NCBI GenBank assembly: GCA_046349915.1
Contig: JAXMBL010000004.1
Location: forward strand, 1,550,001-1,614,000
From: CAIXSC01 sp046349915
GTDB taxonomy: Bacteria; Planctomycetota; Planctomycetia; Pirellulales; Pirellulaceae
Reading direction: 5' to 3'
Length of the DNA stretch: 64,000 bases
Positions 45,806-54,840 of this stretch are shown one piece after another; the stretch's first letter is position 1, and every line of letters begins with the position of its first letter. Both the position numbers and the translations under genes were made by a program. The notes under the pieces were generated by a model, which searched no databases, was not told the DNA's origin, and saw only the letters and a program-made list of their open reading frames with translations.

Positions 45806-47044
45806 ATGACGGGGCAAAATGGCATTGTGCGCGAGATCTCGTGGCGCGACATCTTTCCTTGGCTGGTCTTGTTTCGGACGAATTTTCTGGCATTGCGGGC
45901 CTCGGTCTTGTTCGTCGCCTGCCTGGGAACGTTGGCAGCGCCTCTAGGGTGGCGGTTGGCGGAGAGCCTCTGGCTGAGTGAGGAGGCCTTACAGGACTCG
46001 CAATTCCGCGGTTTTGTCGAACAGCAGCGAGCATGGCCAACCCGCATCACACCCAGCTCGTCGCCCGTGGAGGGAGGCCTAACAAGAGCGGAACAGATGG
46101 TGCGTCATCCACTGCAAGAGGGCCTTGGCGCCGCTTGGCGCCGATTGGTGGGACCGTTTCGAGTGGTGTTTCAAGCCGGTCCGCTGGGAGGCGCTCAGTG
46201 CCTCTATCTGCTCACCGGAATTCTCTGGTCGCTCATGGTCTGGGGCTTTGTGGGCGGCACGATTGCTCGAGTGGCTGTCGTCAATATCGGACTCGAAGAG
46301 GACCCCGGAATCGTTAACTCGATAACCTTCGCATGGCGTCGTCTCAGGTCGCTCGCGATGGCGCCTGTCTTGCCATTGCCCGTCATGATGCTGTTCTCGC
46401 TACCCGTCGTGCTGCTGGGGTGGCTCATGCGTTACGACGCCGGTGTGCTGCTGGGCGGCCTTCTGTGGTTCTTTGTTCTGTTGGTGGCTTTTGCGGTGAC
46501 CTGGTTGTTGGTCGGGCTGGTGCTCGGCTGGCCCTTCATGCCGGCTGTCATCGTGACCGAGGAAGGAGGCGATCACTTTGAAGCCTTCCATCGTTCCTAC
46601 TCGTACGTCTACAACTCGCCCCTGCACTATGCCTTCTTTTGGCTGCTAGCCGGGCTCTTGGGACTGCTGGGATGTTGGACCGTCGACACGATGGCGGACA
46701 CGACGCTGCAAGTCGTCATTTCCACGGTATCGCTTGGGTCAGGCCAAGAGCGTTGGCGGCAGATTGCGGACGTGTCGGGCGGAGGTGACGCGGACGGAAT
46801 GCTCTGGGCCGGCGGCCGGTTGATCGGTTTCTTCGAGCAATTCTTGGGGTTAGTGACCACCGCTTTCCGGTATGCGATCTTCTTCATGTCCACCGCGACC
46901 ATCTACCTGCTGTTGCGGCAACAAGTCGACGATGCCGAACTGGACGAGGTCTGCCGCGATGCTGACTCGCTTGATGAAGACGTAGCAGACGATGCCGACT
47001 CGTCGGTCGACCCCAGCGACAACGCAGGGCCGACCGAGCCTTAG
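45806..47044 (+). CDS. Multi-pass membrane protein of unknown function
   Basis: 412 residues from ATG 45806. About six hydrophobic segments are visible: near residues 30-50 (LFVACLGTLAAPLGW), 125-150 (LLTGILWSLMVWGFVGG), 190-212 (LPLPVMMLFSLPVVLLGWL), 215-250, 280-300 and 355-375. The C-terminal 40 residues are highly acidic (Asp/Glu-rich). No family is recognised with confidence. It ends 13 bp from the convergent PQQ-like gene. Confidence 0.7.
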   Translation: MTGQNGIVREISWRDIFPWLVLFRTNFLALRASVLFVACLGTLAAPLGWRLAESLWLSEEALQDSQFRGFVEQQRAWPTRITPSSSPVEGGLTRAEQMVRHPLQEGLGAAWRRLVGPFRVVFQAGPLGGAQCLYLLTGILWSLMVWGFVGGTIARVAVVNIGLEEDPGIVNSITFAWRRLRSLAMAPVLPLPVMMLFSLPVVLLGWLMRYDAGVLLGGLLWFFVLLVAFAVTWLLVGLVLGWPFMPAVIVTEEGGDHFEAFHRSYSYVYNSPLHYAFFWLLAGLLGLLGCWTVDTMADTTLQVVISTVSLGSGQERWRQIADVSGGGDADGMLWAGGRLIGFFEQFLGLVTTAFRYAIFFMSTATIYLLLRQQVDDAELDEVCRDADSLDEDVADDADSSVDPSDNAGPTEP

Positions 47045-47057
47045 TTGGACGCGAATC

Positions 47058-48320
47058 CTACTTCCAAGTGTAGACGCTCAAGCCTTTCAGATCGCGCACG
47101 ATCAGCTGTTGGCCGCTGACGGCCAAGTGAGCCCAGGTTTCCTCATCGCTGATGTGTCGTTCGTCAATCAGCTTGAACTCCTTCGGATCGGCCTGAATGA
47201 GCAGCAGATCGCCGCGTTCATCGAGCGCCAGAATGCGGTCATTGTTGGCAACCATACTCCAATACTTGCCGAAGGTCTTGGGCGTCGTCCAAGTCTGCTC
47301 GCCTGATGCCAGGTTAATGCAAGTGAAGCGTTGATTGCGCAGGTGGATATAGGCATGTCCATCGATAATGACGGGGGACGACATGTAGCCTTGCGTTTTG
47401 TTTTCCCAGGCGGTCGAGACGGTGAACTTGTCCCCCTCGCGTTTCACGGCATAAGCGAGGCTCTTTCCTCCGTAAGCGCTGGTGAAAAAGCGACCTTCGT
47501 GCAACACGGGAGTAAGGATGTTCATGCCGCGGAAAGCCGGCACGTCTTCCGACCACAACACCTCGCCGGACGCCGGCGAGACGCCTGCCAGCTTCTGCCG
47601 AGTCTGAACGACCAACTGGGGTTGGCCCTCCAGCGAAACGTAGGTGGGCGATGAGAACGCGCTCCCTTCCATCCCCCCGTTGTCGGCGAGTGCCTTCCAT
47701 TGAGTCTCGCCAGTTAGTGCATTGAGTTTAAGGAAAGCGGCGCCCGCCTGAACGTAGACCGACCCATCGATCACCAGGGGCGAGCAGACGAACCCGAAAG
47801 AGGGAACGGGGGTCTTCATCTCGGCGACGAAATCTCGTCGCCACAACTGCTGGCCGTCGGAGGCCCGCAAGCACACCAGCACGTCTCGCATGCCGGCCAC
47901 GTACAGCCGCTCGCCGTCGAACGCCGGAGTGCTGCGAATCCAGTCTCCATTGCTCTTCGCAAAGAAAGGAACGCTCAACGCCCCCTCCCATTCGACGGAC
48001 CAAACCGGTTTGCCCGTCGCTCGGTCAAAAGCACGCACCACTTCCTTCGCTCGATCGACGGTCTCTGTCGTGAAAACTCGGTCGGCGGTGACGATCGGCC
48101 CCGAATAGCTGGGCCCCAATTCGACTCGCCACTCACGCTTCAAGTGCTCGTCCTTCAATGAGTTAGGCCAATCTACTCCGCTGATTTGGCCGTCTCGAGT
48201 CGGTCCCCGCCATTGACTCCAATCCAAAGCGTCGGCGGTTGCGTAGAACCACAAGCTACAGGCGACTCCGGCGAATACAAAGCGAGCCATTTGGGGCAAG
48301 TTTGGGGCGAAGCGATGCAT
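47058..48320 (-). CDS. Exported PQQ-like beta-propeller protein
   Basis: 420 residues from ATG 48320 (an in-frame ATG at 48290 is an alternative). The signal region is FVFAGVACSLWFYATADA. The mature protein begins WSQWRGPTRDGQ and has PQQ-like propeller blades with repeated W and G motifs (FDRATGKPVWSVEW, LRASDGQQLWRRDF, LNALTGETQWKAL, SGEVLWSED, LASGEQTWTTP). It is commonly found in planctomycetes. Dehydrogenase activity or PQQ binding cannot be claimed; a scaffold role is equally likely. Confidence 0.87.
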   Translation of the reverse strand: MHRFAPNLPQMARFVFAGVACSLWFYATADALDWSQWRGPTRDGQISGVDWPNSLKDEHLKREWRVELGPSYSGPIVTADRVFTTETVDRAKEVVRAFDRATGKPVWSVEWEGALSVPFFAKSNGDWIRSTPAFDGERLYVAGMRDVLVCLRASDGQQLWRRDFVAEMKTPVPSFGFVCSPLVIDGSVYVQAGAAFLKLNALTGETQWKALADNGGMEGSAFSSPTYVSLEGQPQLVVQTRQKLAGVSPASGEVLWSEDVPAFRGMNILTPVLHEGRFFTSAYGGKSLAYAVKREGDKFTVSTAWENKTQGYMSSPVIIDGHAYIHLRNQRFTCINLASGEQTWTTPKTFGKYWSMVANNDRILALDERGDLLLIQADPKEFKLIDERHISDEETWAHLAVSGQQLIVRDLKGLSVYTWK

Positions 48321-48675
48321 AGAGGCCTCATGCCGTCGGTTTTTCCGATGGCATTCGATGGAATAACTGATTGAGTTGAACGATATGAACGTTTTATGCG
48401 TAGGACAAAGAAACGGCAAGTCTGTGTGGTGTGAATTCTCCGCGGGACTTGCGGTCAGGGTGGATCGCACGAAGAACGCGGAAATGCTTGGAATGACAAG
48501 CTGTTGCCGCGATTGTTCTTGAGAGGTACGGGCGACGGATTACAAAACTTCCTTGTTGCCCATGGAATGGACGTGCGGTATGATTTTGGACGATTTGAAT
48601 GTTTTTCGCGTCATGACGATCGAGCCGGACAACCAGAGGATGCGGACGGTAAGGCCGCCGCGGGGAGACGAAGAC

Positions 48676-49797
48676 ATGGCGACTACAGGATTGAGGGGCG
48701 GGAATCGAGTGAAGGGGATCTCGGGGAAACAGGCGGCTCAGCCGGAGCCCTCGGCGGCGACGACTCGCGGCGCCTGCGATGCGTCCCGCAAGAAGGCGAC
48801 GCGCGGTCGAGCACGTTCGACCGCGAAGCACCAGATGGTGGCTCAGTCCACCGTCGGCAGCGAGCCGCGTCGAGACGCATTGGATCTGGCAGCTCAGGCT
48901 CGAGCGCGAGTTTGGATGCAGCGCGAGATCGCCTTCATCGACAATCCGACATTCCGTACTCGCGACGCGGAGTCGCTGGAGTCGGTGCTGGAGTACGTGT
49001 GCTCGTTGGATCAGAAGGCGATGCAGGGCGAGTTGCCGGAGAAGTTGCCGGCTCACCTGCGGCGGCTTTGCGAAGTACCGCTGTTGAGCGTCGAGGAAGA
49101 GCGGCAGTTGTTCCGCCGCATGAATTATCTGAAATACCGAGCGAACCTGTTGCGAGTGCGGTTGCGCGAGGATTCGGTTCGACGCGAAGACCTGGATGCG
49201 ATCGAGTCGTTGCTGCAGGCAGCGGACCATCTGCGAAATCGGATTGTCAGGGCCAATATGCGGCTGGTGATGTCGATTGTGAAGCACTACATCACCGATT
49301 CGATGGCCTTCGATGATCTTTTGAGCGAGGGAGCGACAGCGCTGCTGCGGGCGACGGAAAAGTTCGATTTCAGTCGAGGTTTCCGCTTCAGCACCTATGT
49401 AACCAAGGTAGTGCGACGCGAGGTCTTCCGCTTGGTTATGGCGGCCAAGAGGCAGGGGGATCGGTTCGCGACGGGCACCTGGGAGTTTCTGGGCGAGCAG
49501 TCGCGAGAGATCGGGGACGAAGTCGATAACGAGGTCGATTTGGCGGCGATGCGAGGCGATTTACGCGAGTTTTTCGCTCGACTGGACCCTCGCGAACAAA
49601 TGGTGCTGAACGCTCGCTTCGGCATGGATGGCGCCGATCACGCCCCGAGCTTGAATGAGTTGGGGCAACGGATGGGGGTGTCCAAGGAGCGAGTTCGTCA
49701 GTTAGAGATGCGTGCCTTGAAGAAGCTCAGCAAGCATTTCGAAACTCGTCGAGCGGAACGTCGCGAAATGGCCCTGACGGCTGCTTCGTCGTTGTGA
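48676..49797 (+). CDS. RNA polymerase sigma-70 family factor
   Basis: 373 residues from ATG 48676, with GGGGAGA eight bases upstream; earlier in-frame starts to 48553 exist. The N-terminal ~90 residues are basic, low-complexity. Region 1.2-like PLLSVEEERQLFRRMNYLK, region 2 LVMSIVKHYI...DDLLSEGATALLRATEKFDFSRGFRFSTY, and region 4 MGVSKERVRQLEMRALKKL with its helix-turn-helix are clear. The region 3 segment is short. It directs transcription initiation; which promoters are used is unknown. No anti-sigma gene is adjacent. Confidence 0.92.
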   Translation: MATTGLRGGNRVKGISGKQAAQPEPSAATTRGACDASRKKATRGRARSTAKHQMVAQSTVGSEPRRDALDLAAQARARVWMQREIAFIDNPTFRTRDAESLESVLEYVCSLDQKAMQGELPEKLPAHLRRLCEVPLLSVEEERQLFRRMNYLKYRANLLRVRLREDSVRREDLDAIESLLQAADHLRNRIVRANMRLVMSIVKHYITDSMAFDDLLSEGATALLRATEKFDFSRGFRFSTYVTKVVRREVFRLVMAAKRQGDRFATGTWEFLGEQSREIGDEVDNEVDLAAMRGDLREFFARLDPREQMVLNARFGMDGADHAPSLNELGQRMGVSKERVRQLEMRALKKLSKHFETRRAERREMALTAASSL

Positions 49798-49899
49798 TCG
49801 CTAAGAACGCTCCATCTTCTGGGAGGATGAAGTCGGACGCCAGTCTCGTCGATCTCTACCGAGAATCAACATAGGATTCGGGCGGGGAGGAACGGACTG

Positions 49900-50277
49900 G
49901 TGGAAACATTGAGCGTCGTACTGCCGGTGCATAACGTCGAAGCGACGTTGGCGCGCCAAGTGCGCGATCTGCTCGAACTGTTGGACGACTGGAACTCGCG
50001 TTTCGAAATTCTAGTGGTTGACGACGGCTCAACGGATCGCACGCCTGAATGCGCGGCCGATTTAGCCGCAGAATTCCCGCAATTGCGGTGGGTGCGGAGC
50101 GGCCGTCGCCAAGGAAAATACTCGGCGATCCGGCGAGGGCTAGGGCTGACGACAGGGCAGGTCGTCGTGGTGCACGATGCGGAATCGCCCGCGTGCGGCT
50201 TTCCCAAGTCGCTATTGCATGCAGCCAAGCAACAAGACGTGCGACCGACTTCCAGGCCGTCGGTTGGCGCCGAGTAA
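49900..50277 (+). pseudogene. Truncated family 2 glycosyltransferase
   Basis: 125 residues, GTG start at 49900 with GGGGAGGAA upstream. The N-terminal half of a GT2 fold is present: LSVVLPVHNVEATLARQV, FEILVVDDGSTDRTPE and GQVVVVHDAES. Normal GT2 proteins are at least ~230 residues, so the C-terminal half (catalytic His/Asp region) is missing. The last ~11 codons run into a degenerate hairpin repeat (50236-50263), which appears to have ended the gene. It could be a remnant or a minimal protein. Confidence 0.6.
50236..50263. repeat. Degenerate GACGGACT-type hairpin repeat
   Basis: CGACCGACTTCCAGGCCGTC resembles the dispersed hairpin with two changed stem bases. It provides the last codons of the truncated glycosyltransferase. 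Confidence 0.6.
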
Positions 50278-50308
50278 GGCAGAATTTCTGCGTTCGGTGC
50301 ACTAGCGC

Positions 50309-50824
50309 CTATTCGCTAGCCAATCCATGTCGCCCGAGGAAGTTACGCGAGACGGTTTCCAGCTTTCTGGGGGTCGCGACGACATTGGGACTGACTGCCA
50401 CCAGGGTTTCGAACAGTCCACGCTGGACGACCATGTTGTCTTGGTTCATTAGCTGGCGATTCCACACGACATGCCCGCGTCGACGTCCTTCGAGTCGCAG
50501 GTCTTGGATCGAGTTAATGACTCGCAGCGTATCGCCGACGAAGATCGGCTTCAGGAATTCCCAATCGTGAATGCCGAGAAAGGCGACGGTGTGAACGAGT
50601 GGGTAGTGGCTGGCCAGTCCCGCGACCCAGGTGACCCCCAACAAGCCGTGTGCGATCGGCCGTCGGAAGGGGGTTTGCTTGGCTTGTTCGTGATCGACGT
50701 GCAGCGGGTCGAAATCGCCCGTCGTGCAGGCAAATTGCACGATATCGGTCTCGGTAACCGTGCGACCGCGGGTTTCCCACTGGTTACCGACGGCAAGTTG
50801 GTCGAAATAGAGTGGAACTGACAT
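50309..50824 (-). CDS. MaoC-like dehydratase domain protein
   Basis: 171 residues from ATG 50824, with AGAGG upstream. Hot-dog fold features: FDPLHVDHEQA with Asp and His of the (R)-hydratase motif, followed by RRPIAHGLL. It probably hydrates or dehydrates acyl-thioesters, with partners unknown. It is a single gene between the truncated glycosyltransferase and the pilus cluster. Confidence 0.9.
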   Translation of the reverse strand: MSVPLYFDQLAVGNQWETRGRTVTETDIVQFACTTGDFDPLHVDHEQAKQTPFRRPIAHGLLGVTWVAGLASHYPLVHTVAFLGIHDWEFLKPIFVGDTLRVINSIQDLRLEGRRRGHVVWNRQLMNQDNMVVQRGLFETLVAVSPNVVATPRKLETVSRNFLGRHGLASE

Positions 50825-51099
50825 CGAAGCCTCTTGGGGCGTTCGGGCTGGGAAGCAAGTGTTCGTCAAGGCGGTGGTCGAAGGGGGGGCCGCCTGGAGC
50901 GAGAGTGCTAACTTACGTTGGGAAGAGGTTCCCGCCTAGACTGAAATTCCACGTTTTTGCTCACCAATTTGCTTCTAGGCGACGATTGACAATCGACTTT
51001 TCCGCAAGCGAAGATGGGGCAGAAGATTCACACTTGCCGAGTTAGGTCGAGCGGGCGAGTGGAGATGACTTTTCTTTCGACCTACGGCTAGGTGATCTC

Positions 51100-52833
51100 A
51101 TGGCGCGTACTCGTGACTTCGCGGAGATTTTGCTGCGAGAAGGCAAGATCAGTGCTTCCCAGCTTCAAGAAGCTCGCCAGATTTCCCAGTCGGGAGGTTT
51201 GAAGTTGCAGGAGGTCATCCCCAAGCAGGGATACGCCTCGGCCGAAGACGTGATGCAAGCCATCGCTCAAGTCTACGGTTTTCCGTACGTCGATCTGTCC
51301 GAAGTCTCGATTCCCGATTCGGTCATTGAATTGGTGCCCGAATCCGTGGCTCGTGAAAACACGATCTTGCCGATCTCCGAGGAGGACGGCGTCCTGAAGG
51401 TCGCCATGTGCGACCCGTCCGATTTTGACACGGTCGAGAAGTTGCGGTTCATCTTGAATCGTAAGGTCGAAATCGCACTCGCCCCTAAACCTACCATTTC
51501 CGAGTCGATTAACCGCTTCTACGGTCAGGTGGAGGGTGAATCGTCCGACTCGGTGCTGCAAGAGTTCACCGATACGGCGGTCGACTTTACCGAAACTCAA
51601 CAGGATGCGGCAGTTGCGGCCGGATCGAACGAGGCGGTTGACGAAAACAGTGCGCCGATCGTGCGCTTGGTCCAAATGATGATTGCCGAAGCCGTCCAGT
51701 TGCGAGCTTCGGATATTCATGTGGAGCCGTTTGAGGATCGCGTGCGGATTCGGTACCGCATCGACGGCGTGTTGGTCGAACGCGACTGTCCCCCCCGCCG
51801 GTTGCTCGGGGCTATTGTCTCCCGCATCAAGATTTTGTCGAAGATCGACATCGCCGAGCGGCGACGACCTCAGGACGGTCGAATTAAGGTGACGGTCGGC
51901 GAGAAGGATCTCGATCTGCGGGTGAGCATCATTCCGACCAACCACGGTCAGTCGGTCGTTATGCGGTTGTTGGACAAGGACAACATCAAGATTGGCGTCC
52001 GGCAGCTCGGTTTGGCTGAACGCGATTACTTGAACTTCAACAGCCTGATCAAGCGACCGAACGGGATCGTGCTGGTGACCGGCCCGACCGGGTCGGGCAA
52101 GACCACCACCCTGTACGCCGCTCTCAACGCACTCAATCGCCCCGACCGCAAGATCATCACCGCCGAAGACCCGGTGGAATACTACTTGCCAGGCATCAAT
52201 CAGGTGGAAGTGAAGCACAACATCGGGCTCGATTTCTCCCGCATCATTCGCGCCATGTTGCGTCAGGCGCCCAATATCATCCTGGTCGGGGAAATGCGCG
52301 ACACCGAAACCGCTCAGATGGGAATTCAAGCATCTCTGACAGGACACTTGGTATTCAGTACACTACATACGAACGATGCGCCCAGCGCTGTTACACGCAT
52401 GGTCGACATGGGCGTACCCAGCTATCTGGTGGCGAGCAGCGTGATTGCCATCATGGCTCAACGCTTGGTACGCGTGAATTGCGGGCGCTGTAAACAGCCC
52501 TGGACGCCGCCGGAAAGCGTGCTGGCGGACGCGGGAATTCCGCTCGAAATCGCGGCGAAGGCGACATTCTTGCGAGGCAAGGGATGTAACCACTGTGGCA
52601 AGAAGGGCTTCCGTGGACGACTCGGCATTTACGAGCTGTTGCTGGTGACCTCGAAGATCCGCGAGTTGATCTTCAAGAATGCGTCGTCGACGGATATTCG
52701 TAAAGTCGCAATGACACAAGGGATGCGCACGTTGTTTCTAGATGGACTTGACAAAGTCATGAAGGGTATCACGACCTTCGACGAAGTCTATCGCGTGGCG
52801 AAGAAGTCCGAGCAGGATGTCGTCACCGTCTAG
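51100..52833 (+). CDS. PilB/GspE-family secretion or pilus assembly ATPase 1
   Basis: 577 residues. An N-terminal MshEN-type domain (FAEILLREGKISASQL, YGFPYVDL) precedes the ATPase core. Walker A is GPTGSGKTTTLYAAL near 326, an Asp-box segment AEDPVEYYLPGINQ follows, and Walker B is ILVGEMRDTETAQMG. The zinc-binding tetracysteine (CGRC near 459, CNHCGKK near 496) is present. A hexameric cytoplasmic motor that powers pilus or pseudopilus assembly. It starts a cluster with PilT, a second GspE, GspF and prepilins. Confidence 0.95.
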   Translation: MARTRDFAEILLREGKISASQLQEARQISQSGGLKLQEVIPKQGYASAEDVMQAIAQVYGFPYVDLSEVSIPDSVIELVPESVARENTILPISEEDGVLKVAMCDPSDFDTVEKLRFILNRKVEIALAPKPTISESINRFYGQVEGESSDSVLQEFTDTAVDFTETQQDAAVAAGSNEAVDENSAPIVRLVQMMIAEAVQLRASDIHVEPFEDRVRIRYRIDGVLVERDCPPRRLLGAIVSRIKILSKIDIAERRRPQDGRIKVTVGEKDLDLRVSIIPTNHGQSVVMRLLDKDNIKIGVRQLGLAERDYLNFNSLIKRPNGIVLVTGPTGSGKTTTLYAALNALNRPDRKIITAEDPVEYYLPGINQVEVKHNIGLDFSRIIRAMLRQAPNIILVGEMRDTETAQMGIQASLTGHLVFSTLHTNDAPSAVTRMVDMGVPSYLVASSVIAIMAQRLVRVNCGRCKQPWTPPESVLADAGIPLEIAAKATFLRGKGCNHCGKKGFRGRLGIYELLLVTSKIRELIFKNASSTDIRKVAMTQGMRTLFLDGLDKVMKGITTFDEVYRVAKKSEQDVVTV

Positions 52834-53223
52834 ACGCCGGGAGAAAATTCCTGAATTAAGTGGTGCAGTGGCAACAGGTTGAGTATGCTGGCAGTAGCTT
52901 ATTGAGTGAGCAAGAGTCGAGGGGTGAAATCGATCTCGACTTGAGCCGTGCGGACTTGAGTAGAAAGCGAACGAGGGACGGCTGGGGAAAGTGTAAACTA
53001 GGGGCAGTGTCGCAGCGGTGAAGTTGGCGGAGGTCAGCCGAACGGCTCGACGCCGTGGGTGTGTTGCGGAGGGTTGTCGAGTGGGGCGAATACGGCCGCC
53101 AACTCGGTTCAGTGGTGTCTTTTACTTTTCTACGATCGTCGGCATGCGAATAATCTGTCGCTCGGGGGACGGATGGCGCAACAGACGTTTCGTCATCCTG
53201 GGGTGTGAGAGGGAAAGCGGATC
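52834..53223. other. Intergenic spacer before pilT
   Basis: 390 bp with no supported gene. A degenerate 9-bp palindrome and several G-rich tracts occur, but no terminator or strong promoter is obvious. Confidence 0.4.
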
Positions 53224-54360
53224 ATGGCACAGATCCTGATCGACAAATTGCTCCAAGCCTGCGTAAAGCAGGGGGCCAGCGATATTCATATCGTGGTGGG
53301 CCAGCCGCCCGTGTTTCGGCTGCACGGCCGCATGCGCAAGTTGGAGACGAAGGTCCTTGAGCCGGAGGATACGGTGGCGCTGATGAAGAGCATCACGCCG
53401 AACCGTTGCCAGGAAGAGCTTCAACAATCGGGTAGTGCGGACTTTGGTTTCGCATTCGGCGATCAAGCTCGCTTCCGCGTGTCGGTCTTCAAGCAACGCG
53501 GCTTTATCTCGATGGTGCTGCGGCAGATTCCCAATAACATGCTCACCCCCGAGCAGTTGGGATTGCCGGACGTCTGCACCAAGATGGTGATGCGACCCCG
53601 CGGTCTGTTCTTGGTGACGGGACCAACCGGATCGGGCAAGAGCACGACGTTGGCGAGTTTGGTGAATTACATCAACGAGAGCGTCGACCATCACATCATC
53701 ACGATCGAAGACCCGATCGAGTTTTATCACTATCACAAGAAGTCGACGATCAATCAGCGCGAGGTGGGCGTCGACGTGCCCAGCTTCTCGGAAGCCATTC
53801 GTCGAGCGTTGCGGCAAGACCCGGACGTGATCCTGGTCGGCGAAATGCGAGACTTGGCGACGATCGAGGCGGCGATCACCGCGGCTGAAACAGGGCACGT
53901 GGTGTTCGGTACTCTGCACACCAACAGTGCTCAGGGTACGGTCAACCGTGTCATCGATGCATTCCCGGGAAATCTCCAAGATCAAATTCGCACCCAGCTC
54001 GCCAGCTCGCTGATCGGCGTCGTTGCTCAGACGCTGCTGCCGAAGATTGGCGGAGGTCGCTGTGCGGCATACGAAATCCTGGTGGTGACGCCCGGTATCG
54101 CCAACTTGATTCGTGAAAACAAGACGTTCCGTATTACGTCGGCGATTCAAACGGGCGCCAAGTTTGGTATGCAGCTCATGGACGATGCGCTGTTCAAACT
54201 GTGGCGAGACGAAAAATGTTCGGTCGAGGATGCGCTGTCGAAGGCGGCGAGTCCTGATGACTTAGCGAAGCGGATCCTTAACGCCAAGCAGGGAGTGTTC
54301 GAAATGCCGGGCCAGGGCGAAGGCGGGCACGGTGGAGGCCATGGTGGCGGGCATCATTAG
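53224..54360 (+). CDS. pilT: PilT-family retraction ATPase
   Basis: 378 residues. It starts near the family N-terminus: QILIDKLLQACVKQGASDIH, then Walker A GPTGSGKSTTLASL near 132, an Asp box ITIEDPIEFYH, Walker B VILVGEMRDLATIE and the HVVFGTLHT histidine box, with the AIRRALRQDPD motif of PilT. The last ~15 residues are Gly/His-rich (GHGGGHGGGHH). PilT retracts type IV pili. The presence of PilT argues for a retractile pilus, not just a type II secretion system. Confidence 0.94.
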   Translation: MAQILIDKLLQACVKQGASDIHIVVGQPPVFRLHGRMRKLETKVLEPEDTVALMKSITPNRCQEELQQSGSADFGFAFGDQARFRVSVFKQRGFISMVLRQIPNNMLTPEQLGLPDVCTKMVMRPRGLFLVTGPTGSGKSTTLASLVNYINESVDHHIITIEDPIEFYHYHKKSTINQREVGVDVPSFSEAIRRALRQDPDVILVGEMRDLATIEAAITAAETGHVVFGTLHTNSAQGTVNRVIDAFPGNLQDQIRTQLASSLIGVVAQTLLPKIGGGRCAAYEILVVTPGIANLIRENKTFRITSAIQTGAKFGMQLMDDALFKLWRDEKCSVEDALSKAASPDDLAKRILNAKQGVFEMPGQGEGGHGGGHGGGHH

Positions 54361-54840
54361 CTCGTTGAGCTAGTCTTGTTCGCGCATCTTGGTTTGACAT
54401 TTTTGGTTCGCCATTTTCGGTTCGTCAGGCAGGTTTTCGGACAGTTTCTGTAGGCGTACTCATCAGCGGGATACGCGGGACTTATCAGCGGAACCCATCA
54501 GCGGGAAACGGGTTCACTGGCAAGCTCGCGGCGTGATTGACAAGTCCAGCAGGACTTGGTTGGTCGCGGCGTGGGCGATTGGCGGTGAAGCGTTACGCAA
54601 ACGATTGCAATGCGGCATCTCGGTGCCGCAAAGCGGTGCGCGGTACGGTAGGACATCGGGTGCGTGTAAGCGACGCAAACGGACTATCAACCGTGGTCTG
54701 TGGATAGCTCTGCCTGTGGGAGCAGTGATGTCTTTGCGGAGATTTCTCCGCGGAGTTCGCTGAGCTCATTGGCGCCGTCCGCGACAGCGTATGCGTGTCG
54801 ACCCGAGGTTTTGATCACGATCGATAGCAATTGGTGCTCC
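54361..54840. other. Intergenic spacer, 480 bp
   Basis: No supported gene. ATCAGCGGRA-like short motifs repeat three times around 54460-54510 (ATCAGCGGGATACGCGGG, ATCAGCGGAACC, ATCAGCGGGAAACGGG). In-frame reading of the upstream start of the next gene (54700) is not favoured. Confidence 0.45.

Noticed and set aside
52834..53223. Possible sigma-54 promoter or small RNA before pilT
   Set aside because: No GG-N10-GC pair at the right spacing and no terminator hairpin could be found by eye.
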